The notes under the pieces were generated by a model. The model was not told where the DNA came from. It made no database searches and worked only from the letters and a program-made list of their open reading frames with translations. A stretch of DNA of 64,000 nucleotides from assembly GCA_013397115.1 (NCBI GenBank), contig VWZW01007303.1, forward strand, positions 654,191 to 718,190, read 5' to 3'. Positions 36,680-47,800 of this stretch are shown piece by piece. The translations under genes and the position numbers were made by a program. The stretch comes from Edolisoma coerulescens (Eukaryota > Chordata > Aves > Passeriformes > Campephagidae). Numbering within the stretch: position 1 is the first letter of the stretch; the number at the start of each line of letters is the position of its first letter.

Positions 36680-39600
36680 CTGAGGGAACAAAACAGTCAT
36701 GTTCAAGAGGGGGTGGTGGACAGGATGAGCATCAACTACTGGAAAAGCTACTGCTGAACAAAGTTGCCCTTGGTCAGTGGAAAACGATGGACCAAATAAC
36801 ATCACACTTGGAAGACAGAGCTGAGAAAGGACTATCCATAATTGCCAAAAATGACCTCAAGAACTAGGAAAGATTACAAAGGTACACCCGGGAACTACTC
36901 CAGCAGGAATTCAGGAAGGCTGCACAGCATCTGGATTTTCATTTCAGAGCAGGCACCTCAACTTTGCCCTTTAATTCCTTCCCGCTAATAAAAAGTTGTT
37001 TTACATAAACACACTTGGGCCCCATCTTATCTTTGTTCTGAGCTGACAGTTCATTTCCCAGAGCATCACGGGCTGGCTCCAAATGCATCTCCTTAAGAGT
37101 ACCAAAGTAACACCAGCTCAGGGAGTCACTTTTTGCTCCTTCTTTGGAAACCATTCGTCCTGGGTTACAAAGTGGAGTGTAACCAAAGTCTGCATTCTAC
37201 TCCCATCGGCATTATTCCTGAGGAACTGTTAATGGTCGTTTGCAGGAGCTGCACAGCCCACACCCGACCCCCCAGGCTGCAAGCTGGGTGTTAGATAAGG
37301 GAAGGAGGCAAACCCTGCAGGGCAGGGTGGTGTTCCTTTGTCTTCACAAATTGATTAACTCAGCCGTGATAACAACACCCAGCCCAAGGGGGCCATCCCT
37401 GCCAATGGGCCATAATGGCTCAACAGCACCAATGGGCAGCTGTAACGACCTAGGCCACAAAGGACTCCCCAGAATATCCTGTGACTCATAGGATCACATC
37501 ATTCCATTGTGAAATTCCCTGCCCTGGGGGAGGTACTGAGCTTTCCTGCCTGAATCTGACCCTATGTAAGTTTGGGGATTTTAACACCACCACCACTGGA
37601 CATCCAGAGGAGGACCCGGATTTCCACAGGAAGAACCAGACCTTTCCACAGGACCACTGCTTTCGACAGGAGTGCAACCATCGCTTCAACAGCACTGCAA
37701 CCGCTGCTTAATGGGACTGCAACCACCACCCTGACCAACAGGGGCCACGTTGTACTCTTTGTGGGTTTAAGCCAGTTTTTCTGTATTATTGCATCTACTG
37801 TAATCTTCCTATTAAATTGTAACTCCGACCTGACTCAAGGTATTTGTGTGGGGGTTAATTTCTCCCGCTGGTTTACTTTCAAACCAGCACACCAGTTTTT
37901 CTCAGTTAAACCACTGCTCATCACAGCTCAGTTTAGATGGGCACAGTTCTCCCCCAAACTCCCCCAATAATAACAGAGCTGAATGCTGTGTAGGGTTAAC
38001 AAATGAAGTTCCCAAACTTTTGCAGGGGGAAGTTAAATTTCCTGAGCTGCTCACACTCCATTTATCAGCCACATCTGACCAAGAATCCTGTTCCCTTACT
38101 TCCAACCAGTGGCTCTGAGCAGAAGAAAAGGAAAAGGCAATTCCAAGGGGAAAGGTGAGCTGCTTCCAGGAAATTCCATCATCTTTGGATTCAAGGGATT
38201 ACACTGAGAGATGTATGAAAGCAGCAAGAATATTCCAGGTGGTGGATGCCTTACAACACCATGTCCCCGGGCTGCTGCCGAATGGCTCTGGTGATGCCCA
38301 GACACAGAACAACATCCATGGAATGTTCTGTGCAAAAATTTCTCAAGTCCGACAGACATCTGAAACTAACTCAGCCTTCCAAAGAACGGAAACCACGATT
38401 CTTTGTTTAATCCCCTCACTCACAACTCCTCCACTGAGCACTGTGGTGGTGGCAGACAGAGACCAGAGCAGCACCTCCTGGCTATAAAACACTCTCCAGC
38501 TCCCAGGAGGAGGAGATGCTGCCCAGAATCACACCTGGTGTGGCACTAATTAGTCCCAGCACCACCTCTCAAGGTCACAGGCACCTTTCAGCCCTGCCTG
38601 CATCCCCCCAGCTCCCCATGTACACGGGCCACATGGGGACAGCTAATAAAGCCATGACTGCTGGGAGACTTGGAGAAGTGGCAAAGATCAAAAGGACATA
38701 CACGGCCCACAACCCTGAATGCTGTTACTAAAAGGGAAGGAAGCTGTTTCAGGCACAATAACAAAGATTAGCAAATAAAGCACTGCAGGTCCAAGCCTGA
38801 ACACGGGGAGGCTTTCAGTTTCCAGCCCCCTCAGACACAACAAGGATGGCAGCTCAAGATGATTCCTGGCCAGGTTTTGACAAGGCCATTATTACAGCCC
38901 CTGGAACACTCCAGGGAGGTTCCTGATCTGCTCAGGCGTTTTCAAAATATTTAAAAGTAACAAAAAACCCCCCCGAAAACAAACAAACAAAACGAAAGGC
39001 AATAATAGAACATCCACGCCATAATAAAAACAAGAAGAGAATGAATAACAGGGACAAACCTTCCTGCTTGATCTGTGCTTCCAGAAAAGGCAAGAATTAC
39101 CTATTTTACAGAATAAAAAAGCCTCCTGGGAGAACTGGAGGAAGAAACAGTCTGTGAGCAGCAAAATTATGAAGCTGCTTCCTGTGACAACATCCTGTGT
39201 GGATCCTGCAATGTATAGCGTGGAGTGAATTCACTCACTTTGTCCCCAGCTTGGGACAGTGATGGCCTCTACTCTGCCATTTATTTTCACAAAATACTTA
39301 GGAACTTTCTATGTAGGAAACTTTGACCCCTGGGACAAATTCCATTAAAAAGACAAATGAATTCAGAGGTTACAGAGAGAGGGCAAGAGAACCCAATCAC
39401 ATCTGCTTCTTTCCTTAGAAAAATAAGCTAAAAATACCACAAGGCTGAATTTTCACTCTGGAGCAGCTCAAGAGATGTTCTCAAATAAGTAAACAGCTTC
39501 AGAATAAAATCCATAAACACAAATGTAACCCAAACAAGCAGTGCCAGGAAGTCAAACTCACCTTGCTGGCTATAGACATGGAGGGACTGGGTGGAGGGCT

Positions 39601-40430
39601 CCAAGGGCTGAAACACAAGACCAAAGAAGCATTTTACATGTGCTGTAGCTGGAGCAGTTTTACTCTGGAAATACTTTTCAGCCTGTCTGAATCAGGGAGG
39701 CTTATTCTGGAGATTGCCCCCTCCTGCCTTGCAAAGTTAAAGGTTTAGGACACTTGTTCTTACAGAAATAACTATCCTGCAGGGTTTGACTGCACAGGGC
39801 TGTTGAGTTCTGGATGGGGAATGAGGAATTCTCCAGGAGACCTTTTCCTCAGGCAGCCCTGGCAGAGTCCATCCCCGCTGTGTCTTCACCCACTTCCACT
39901 GCACCACCGACGCATCTGACCCCACCTCATCTCGCACTGGTAGGACACAAAGCTCTCTGTGATTGCTCCCGCATGTTGATTTCCTTAACCCTGCTACGTG
40001 CTGTCCTTCGGAAAAGAGAAAGCCATTGCCTCCTCACATCGCGGTAGACGTGTGGGGATTTCTCCACAGCTGGAAACGAAGCCGACACCATCAGGGCCGA
40101 GCTGTGCGGATCCCCCTCCCACCACTGCCGTGCTCAGCCGCCCACAGAGAGCTGTCTCTGCAGCACTGGCAGCTCCTCTGCCTGCTTTTGGGATGCCAGC
40201 CCCCTCCTCAGTCCCAGGTTTCTGCCCCACACCCCCAGACTGATCTGTGAGTTTGTGCCAGTCCCTTCATTCCCTAACATTGTTCAAACCCCTGCAGCCC
40301 ATGGCTAAGCCAAATCCCAAGCCCTGCTACTCCACTCCCATAAGCTCAAGCCCTCTTTGCCGTGGGAAACCCCTTCCGATGTTCTCTTCTGGCTTGGGAC
40401 TCCCCCAGCAGCACTCCTGGAGTATCTGAG
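36680..40430 (-). other. ORAI2 5' UTR intron
   Basis: Stretch between the first coding exon and the CpG-island promoter. It contains a probable LTR (about 37290-37895) and no recognisable coding exon. Confidence 0.5.
37290..37895 (+). mobile_element. Probable solo LTR of an avian endogenous retrovirus
   Basis: Non-coding block beginning near tgttagataagg, with a promoter-like middle and an R-region-like stretch carrying ATTAAA at about 37812 followed by taactccgacctgactcaag. It ends near ctggtttactttcaaaccag. This layout matches avian ERV LTRs as I know them. No gag, pol or env reading frame is adjacent, so it looks like a solo LTR. I could not find target-site duplications, so both ends are uncertain. 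Confidence 0.5.
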
Positions 40431-41290
40431 TACCCAGGCAGGGTGTGAACACCCCATAGCTATGACCACCCTTGTGGCAGCAGGGCATCACCTCCCAGGC
40501 AGGATGTGACGCCCTGGTCCCACCACCACAGCTGGGATCCTCCACAGGGCACCGCCTGAGCAGAGGATTTCTCCTCCTCCTCCTCCCCAGCCACCCTCAG
40601 CACACCCTGGGCAGGAGGTGATCCCACACAGAGAGGATCTCCCCTCCAACAGCAGCCTCAGACAGAGGATCCCTCAAGCCAGGATGAGACCCCCTCCCAG
40701 CTAGGACCTTTCCCTCCAAAGGCAACCTCGACAGAGGATCTTTCCTAGGCAGGATGCAACCTCCTACCACTGCATCCCGATCCAGCATCCCAGGGATCCT
40801 CCACAACTCCTCAGGCAGGATGGGACTAAACCCCTCGATCCCCTCTTCCAGAAGCACCCCGGGCCAGGGGCTTCCCCGCACCGTATGCCGGAGGTGTCTC
40901 CCCTGCAGCACTCCAGCGAGAGGATCCCTGTCCGGATGTACCCCACGGGAGCCGGCCTGCCTTCTGCATCCCATGGCACCTCCAAAGCACCGCCGGGCAG
41001 GACGGGACCCCCTTCTCCGCCCACAGCGGACCCTCCCCATTCACCCCGTCCCGGTGCAGCGGGCTGCCCGCAGCTAGGCAGGAGGAGGCGCGCATCCCAC
41101 CACCACCATCCCGGCACGGGATTCCCCCCGGCCGGGCAGGACGGGGCGCGTCTCCCCCACACCGCCCCGGGCAGGGGAATCCCTGTTCAGGCAGGATAAA
41201 TCCAACTCCCCCCGCAGCACCCCGGGCAGGACGGGACCTCCTCCTCCCGCAGCACCGCGGGCAGGAGATGCTCCCACCTCAGCAGGACGA
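40430..41290. repeat. Degenerate minisatellite upstream of the ORAI2 CpG island
   Basis: About 12 imperfect units of roughly 65-80 bp, each recognisable by a core like gcaggatgggaccccctcc followed by gaggatctctcc (for example near 40497, 40610, 40678, 40750, 40814, 41000, 41130, 41225). GC content and CpG density rise to the right, where the array merges into the promoter island. The frames open across it are artefacts. Confidence 0.7.
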
Positions 41291-41820
41291 GCCCCACACA
41301 TCCCAAACACGCCTGAGGGGCTGCCGCCCGCTGCCCCAGAGCGCGGGCNNNNNNNNNNNNNNNNNNNNNNNNNNNNNNNNNNNNNNNNNNNNNNNNNNNN
41401 NNNNNNNNNNNNNNNNNNNNNNNNNNNNGCGCTGCTGTCGGGGGGCCGTGCCGGGAGCCCCGGGAGAGGCCCCGGGAGCGGGACCAGGAGCCGGAGCGGG
41501 AGCGGGAGCCGGAGCCGCCTCCGCCGCTGCCACGGCAACGCCGGGCACCGGCCACGTGACCCGCAGGAAACGGGGGGGCAGCGCCGCCACGCCCCCGCAC
41601 GTGACCGCCCGCTCATTGGCCCGCGGCAGGGCTGGCCACGCCCCCTCGGCGGCGGGGGCGGGGCCTGGGGACACNCCTGCGCCCCCGGGGGAGCCGCTCG
41701 GGGGGTCTGGGGGTCTCACGGAACGGGGGATGGACTCAGCGGTTACAGAGAAAGGGCGTCCCCCCGGCACGGAGCCGGAGCCGCTCCCGCAGCGCTCGGG
41801 GGTCTCGCTGTGAGCATGCA
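41290..41820 (-). promoter_or_regulatory. CpG island, probable ORAI2 promoter and first non-coding exon
   Basis: Very CpG-dense block interrupted by an 80-base gap and a single N at 41675. It holds a GC box (gggggcggggcc near 41653), an inverted CCAAT (ATTGG 41615-41619) and two CACGTGAC boxes (41553-41560, 41598-41605). It lies about 4.9 kb upstream of the ORAI2 ATG with no other gene start near, so I assign it to ORAI2. Transcription start and exon limits cannot be read. Confidence 0.55.
41349..41428. other. Assembly gap (80 N)
   Basis: Run of N within the CpG island; the flanks include a (GGAGCC/GGAGCG)n stretch at about 41488-41517 that is hard to sequence. Confidence 0.95.
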
Positions 41821-44180
41821 TCTGTAGGGAAAAAAAATCAGGTCTGCGGATCCCTAAAGTCGCGGTCGGGCTGAAACCCACCCACTGGTAAAGATGTTAG
41901 TGGGTCTGGACCTTGCGTTATCTCTAAATCTTGCCACAGAGAAGGTATTGGTGCAATGGGATGCAAATGTGCTTTTATTACAATTATTAATTATACAGCA
42001 AAAAGTCGCCACTTACATAAGTCAAAAGGCAGCGCTGCTCTGCCTCCGCCGGGCTGAACCTCCTCCGGCTGAGCACAGGCTCCCTGCGAATTCCGACTGC
42101 TATCTCCCTGCACTCCTCCGCTATTGACTCAGCAGGAAATCCTGTATAAACCCATCAAAAGGATAGGGACAGCCTTATGGGAAAGAGAGGGAGTTCCTTC
42201 CCTGGAAATGAGATAAAGAAAATGCTGAAAGGCAGCACAATGGGTCAGCTTTATCACAGGGTAATCCCATCTTCCTGAATTCCATTCTGCCTGGGGGAGG
42301 GAACAAAGGAAAACAACTCTTAAAAAGCTAATAAAGAGACAGATATAAGTTATCCTGAGTGTGTTTTTCACCTGCGAGAGCAGGAATACCCCTGCTCGGT
42401 TTCAGCACTAACACTGCTGTCTCTCCGGGTCCCACATTTGCACAAACACATGTAGCAATGGAACAGAGCAAACTTCAGCCCTTGAGGGTTAATCTCCATC
42501 AGAGAGAGGGACTCCTCTAGAAAACAACCCAGAGCACGAATTTAGTGTAAGCAGGTCAAACTCCTTGGCAGTTTCAAGCCTGTAAGTTATTACCGCTTTG
42601 TTGGTGCCCTATTTGGAATAGGAAGCAGTTGTAGAGTTGTTCCTGATTTTACTATGCACGGGAGCACTTCCCCTTTTCTACTCCATGGATGACGTTTTCC
42701 CCGTTTTGAGGTCACATACTATTTGCATTTTATTCTAAATGAAGAAACATCCCTTGAAACCTCCCTTTGAAGTGCTTTGTATTCTCAATGAGCTCGAGCT
42801 CGTACTGCCACGAACAACCACAACACGGCAGAGTGTTTATGGGAATTCACAGCTACACCTACCAAATACAGCTCCTACTGCTACACTCAGCCACCCCGGC
42901 GAGACGGAGCGTGAGGCAGATCCCACCTTCACCAACATGCTCTCTCTGCTGTTTATGGATTTCACCTACAAACTCAGCATTCCCAGAAAACAGAGCATGA
43001 ATAATTCAGCGCGGGTAACGGTGGCGTCTTAGGGAGGCAGGATGGGGCCACACAACCTGAATTTGTTCAATCACCAAGACAAACTCGAGTTCACCTTCCT
43101 CATGGCTGAGAGAAGCGTGTCCTCACTAAGCAGCATCTGCTCTACTTAATGCAGAACAGCACTTACTCAGCTCAAAGGCCTGACAAGCTCAGAGGCAGAA
43201 CATCTTTATTTGTGAGACTCTCAGTTCTTCTCTGCCCATAAAAATCCCTCACATTTTTATGGCTCATCCTACAACAGTATCCAGAGGGTCTGCCTGCCCT
43301 AAGGGGGATTCACGTGAAGCCATGCTCATAACTAATCTCTCCACAGGGAAAATGCCAGCTGCAGAACATCCATCCTGCATCTGAATGAAACGCTGCCACA
43401 ACTTGCAGCACCTGCCCCTGTGGAGATCGAGCAGAAAACAGCTCCATGCAGATCTCTAACCTGGGGGGCAGAGGGGATATGGACCTTGCAGGTCAGAAGT
43501 CATCCAGCTCTGAAGCCCTTGGATACGTACAGGGGAACTAAACACAAACATCACTTGCACTTGGTCACATCTGCTTCCCGGCCACCACGGTAACACCACT
43601 GAGAAGCTATTACATAAAGCCAGCTCAGAAAAAATGCAGGATTTCTGGCAGCACTATTCAACAAAGGCGAAATCTAAAAAGAGATTCTCCCTTTTTACTG
43701 TTTTTGCTTAAAATAATTTGGCATTAACCAAGGCTTGAGAAGAAGTAGCACCGCATTCTGGATGCAAGGCCCTGGGATGAGCATGTCTGAAAGCCAGCAG
43801 GCACTTCTAATTAAAGATACACTGAAGAGACAAAAACCAGAGTTACAAGTAAAACCACCACTGCATATGCTTTTCATTTAAGCACCAATAAGTAAATATA
43901 TAGAGAGATGTTCTGATTCCTCCCAGGGAATCCAAAGTGCAAAGCAGAGAGCTCAAGCAGAGAGAAAGGCAGGTGTCATTACAGGAAGCTGAGCACAAGC
44001 AAAATGATTCCATTCCAAGCCTTTCTTCCACAGGATTCAGAGGCTTTACACACAATCTTTGGGAAAAGGTATTGTTCCAATTCAAAAGCAAAAAGTAAGT
44101 GACATGCAGCTAACACCTTTTTCCATATTTTCATGTGTGCCACATCACTTCATCTCTTTGTCCCTTCCTGCAGCACTGCA
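41821..44180. other. Intergenic DNA between ORAI2 and PRKRIP1
   Basis: No coding exons seen. A possible minus-oriented LTR fragment begins at about 41895 (see findings); the rest is unremarkable AT-rich sequence. Confidence 0.5.
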
Positions 44181-44252
44181 GCATCTCTTTATTTTACTGA
44201 AATCCTCTTCCAAAAATAAAAAATAGAAGACAGAACAATCCAACACATCCCT

Positions 44253-44258
44253 TTTATT
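44253..44258 (-). other. Candidate PRKRIP1 polyadenylation signal
   Basis: Minus-strand AATAAA about 610 bp past the PRKRIP1 stop; a second copy lies at 44188-44193. Confidence 0.5.
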
Positions 44259-44862
44259 ACTTTAAAAAACATGGAAGAAAAGCAATAGGGAAAGTTTTAG
44301 CATTAAAAAAGGGATCCTGATTAAAAATCTATAGAACTTGTCTAGCAACATAAACTGATTTCTTTGGGTTAGAGATGACCCCATACAAAACCCCAAATGC
44401 AGAACACTCACAGTGCAGGAGAGTCTGGCTACAGACCACTTTTCTACTTCAGGTTAAACTCTTCCCCTAGATTCATGTATCCCACTGCTACCAGCTTCAA
44501 CATAAGTAGAATACGTAGCCTTCACAGTAATATTTCCCTTAAATGGTAATAGTTATGTTTTAGCTTTCAGACAGAAAAACACTCTGGGCCATGTTAGAAA
44601 GAACTCTAGGGTCATAGAGACTTATGGCTGACTCTTTAGAGCAAACTTAGAGCAGACTGCACAGCAGTTATACCAGCAATTAAGAAAAAAATCTCTTATT
44701 TGGCATTTCTCTATCATTTTCTCTCGGGCCTGTGACGTGAAGGCCATGCCCCGTTAAGCAGATGTAACGTACGCCAATGGGTTCTGCTTGGCTGAGATGA
44801 AAGACTTTCATGCTCCTGAATATAAAGCAATGAACAGTGTTTCCAGCTGTCCCTGGAAGGCC

Positions 44863-47800
44863 TCATCCTCTTCCCATCACAAAACTTGGCTCTTCAGCAT
44901 CATCTTCCTTCTCTTCCTCCTCCTTGCTATCCTCTTCGTCATCCTCGCTGCTGCCTTGCTCTTGGGATTGCCCAGGTTCTACAAACACAAACAGGATGAA
45001 AGGATGAGGTGTTCCCACCTGGCTTCCTTGTCAAGCATTTCACAACAAAACAGTCTCAGGTGCTCAGCAAATGTGTGTTAGGCCAGGCTAATTAGCACGG
45101 ATGGGTAACGTATTCCCCAGTGTCTTCCTTGTTAAGTATCTCACAGCTAAGCAGTCCCAGATACGCAGGGAACACAAATCAGGTTCTATTAATTCTACTG
45201 AGTGATGAGGAGCTCAGAATATCAAACTCTCCCTTGGAGAAATATTCCCTTACCTCCAACGTTACCGAGTCCATCATTAAACAACTCCACCTCCTCTGGA
45301 ACATTATTTCTTTCAAACAGAGGTGTCAAACACTGAGGTGATAGATTATCTCATTCCCAATCTCACCTCTGCAGGCTGGGATGAGCTTTCAAGGATCACA
45401 CAGAGCACTGGGAAGCCACAGGCAAGACTCAGTATATTCCTACAGCTATCCAAGTTCACAGAAACTCCACGAGGTGCCATAAACTTTTACAGGCTGTTTG
45501 CTATACTCCAAGTACAGGAACTCATTAAGATATGCCTAAGATTAACAAGGGTCACAGAAAACTTGTGAAGTCTGCTAAAAAATCAGGAAACATCTACTAG
45601 AAATTAAATAACCGATAATAAAAATGAGGTACGGCATAAACTGGGACCTGAATCCAAGAGCCATTCTTCTGCCCTTTCCTATTCCTCAGGCCCAATCACA
45701 CTCTCAGCGTCCTGACCAGGTCATGCAGGATTTAGGATCAGTGGTCTGATGCCACCGCGTGGTGAAGTGCTGAACTTTGAGGGTTTATTGGGAGTTTGTT
45801 CATTAATGCAACCTTAACAGCTCACCTCATTCAGTGCAAACCCTTATTCTTAATGTTTTTGCTACAACAAAGATGAAACATGGCAATTCGGAGGTTTAAT
45901 TTATTCATTCAAAAAGGAAGACAAATGTTTGCCTGCCACATCCAACAAATAGACTTTAATTAATTTGAAAAAACTCTCAGATCGCAACCCAGGGCACACA
46001 AAACTAAAAAAAGGAAAGTCTGTTCTCAATAGACTAAAAATGGCTAAGAGGGGCTTCTCTCTCCCCTGATATTATTATTTTACATAGAGAAGCAAAAACT
46101 GTAAAGAGTTAAGAACTGTTACAAAGACCAGGGAGTTTGGATTCTGTCTTTCAGCAACTTGTGCCAACCCCATACCACAGTGCCAGTCCCTGATCCAGCT
46201 CTCCTCTCTCCCAGCCACTCCCTAAGGGATGGGTATTCTGTTTGCTCACTCAAAATGAACAAAAGTATGTTGACTCATACTTAAATTCTCCTCCCAGTTC
46301 CAATTCATAAATGAGTAGCTTAAAAAAAAAAAAAAAAAAGGTAACAAAACCAATACAAAACACCCCAAAAATCCACTCTGCTACATTCACTTGCTGTCAC
46401 AAGTAAAATTAACCTAACAATTTGTCCTCCCGTGTTTACATGGGAGGCTGGCAGTGGTTCAGCTGAAACAGATCCAATTCTGAAAACCAAAGCACAAATA
46501 AGGTAGAACTGTCAGGCAAGTCACTGTTCCAGCAGAATTTCCAGAAACTGCTGTAACTTTAAGATTAACAATTTGTGTGCTAATTCACAAAGGACAACTA
46601 TTTGAAAGAGTAAGCCAAAATACACTCACTGAAACATCGAAAAGAAGCAACGAGTATGCGAAAGTTTGTGCAAACAGTTACACTGACACTGCTGAACATT
46701 AATTTTCAAGACTGCTGGAGAACAGAGGCAGTCAGGTTTTTCACCTTTATTTCTATGCAAATAAAATAGTCCTGTGGAACAGATGGTACCAAGGTGGCTC
46801 AATTTCTTACACACAAAATTATAACTCAGTTTCTTGCTGCCCAAGCTGTGCATTTTTTTTCCACCTGTTTTCCCATACACATTCAAAATATACTTTAATA
46901 AAGCACAGCCTTGAACAATACTGCCTTTCTGAGCAGCTGAGGTTCCAAATCTGCAATTTATCAGAATAGCTGGGGCAAAACATTCACAAACTCAGATTCC
47001 AGAGTTTGCTGTCCAAAATTTCCCCTAATAAATGGAAAATATTCACAAACAGCCAAGTTATTTGTAAGATTAAATCTCAACATAGATGGCTTTCAAAGAG
47101 GATTTTGAAACATTAGCTAAAATAACAAGCTTAAGGCTCAGGCTTTAATCCATGTATTGAGAATGCTTGGGATGGGGGATGGAACAAAACCTTCTAGGCT
47201 TCAATAAGGAACAGAACCAAGTCCTGAGTAAAGTAAACTAAATTTCACCGACCTTTTTCCTGCTTCTTTTGTTCAAGTTTATTTTTCTTAGCTTGCAGTT
47301 TCTTCTCTTTTAACTTCTGGCTATAAAGCAAAGAAAAAAGACTCTCTGGCAAATCCAATGTTGTAAAGCTTCTGCACATTCATACACTGATAAAGGATGT
47401 ATTATAGACATCTTGGAAAAGCTGATTTCAGAAGAGAAATTCAATTTAAATTTGGCCTCAACTGAAAATCCAGCAAGAACAAACTTAGCACATGATCAAG
47501 AGAAACTTTTCTATGTTGTTTTTAGATTAATGGATTTTTTAAATGTCTTTCATGACTCCACTGCAACCAAAACTATATGATACACGAGAATCTCCGAGAA
47601 CACAGATGGAACAAAAATGACACTGCCCCCACATTTTAGCCACCTAGGCTAATAAGAGAAAATGGTGTAAAACTCAGACTGCAGAAACTGAACACTGGGG
47701 GGAAAAAATCACCAGTAATATATACTTTAACTGAAGAAAATAAAAATAGTGCAGTGTGTTTTGACCTTCCTCTTTGGCTGTACTTTCTTAGGATGTCAGG

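Noticed and set aside
41268..41881. Open frames running through the 80-N gap
   Set aside because: Stops cannot be seen in N, and the composition is that of a CpG island; no conserved peptide.
44788..45081. 97-codon plus-strand frame with a hydrophobic helix
   Set aside because: It is the antisense of the acidic last exon of PRKRIP1; the apparent membrane segment is the complement of Glu/Asp codons.
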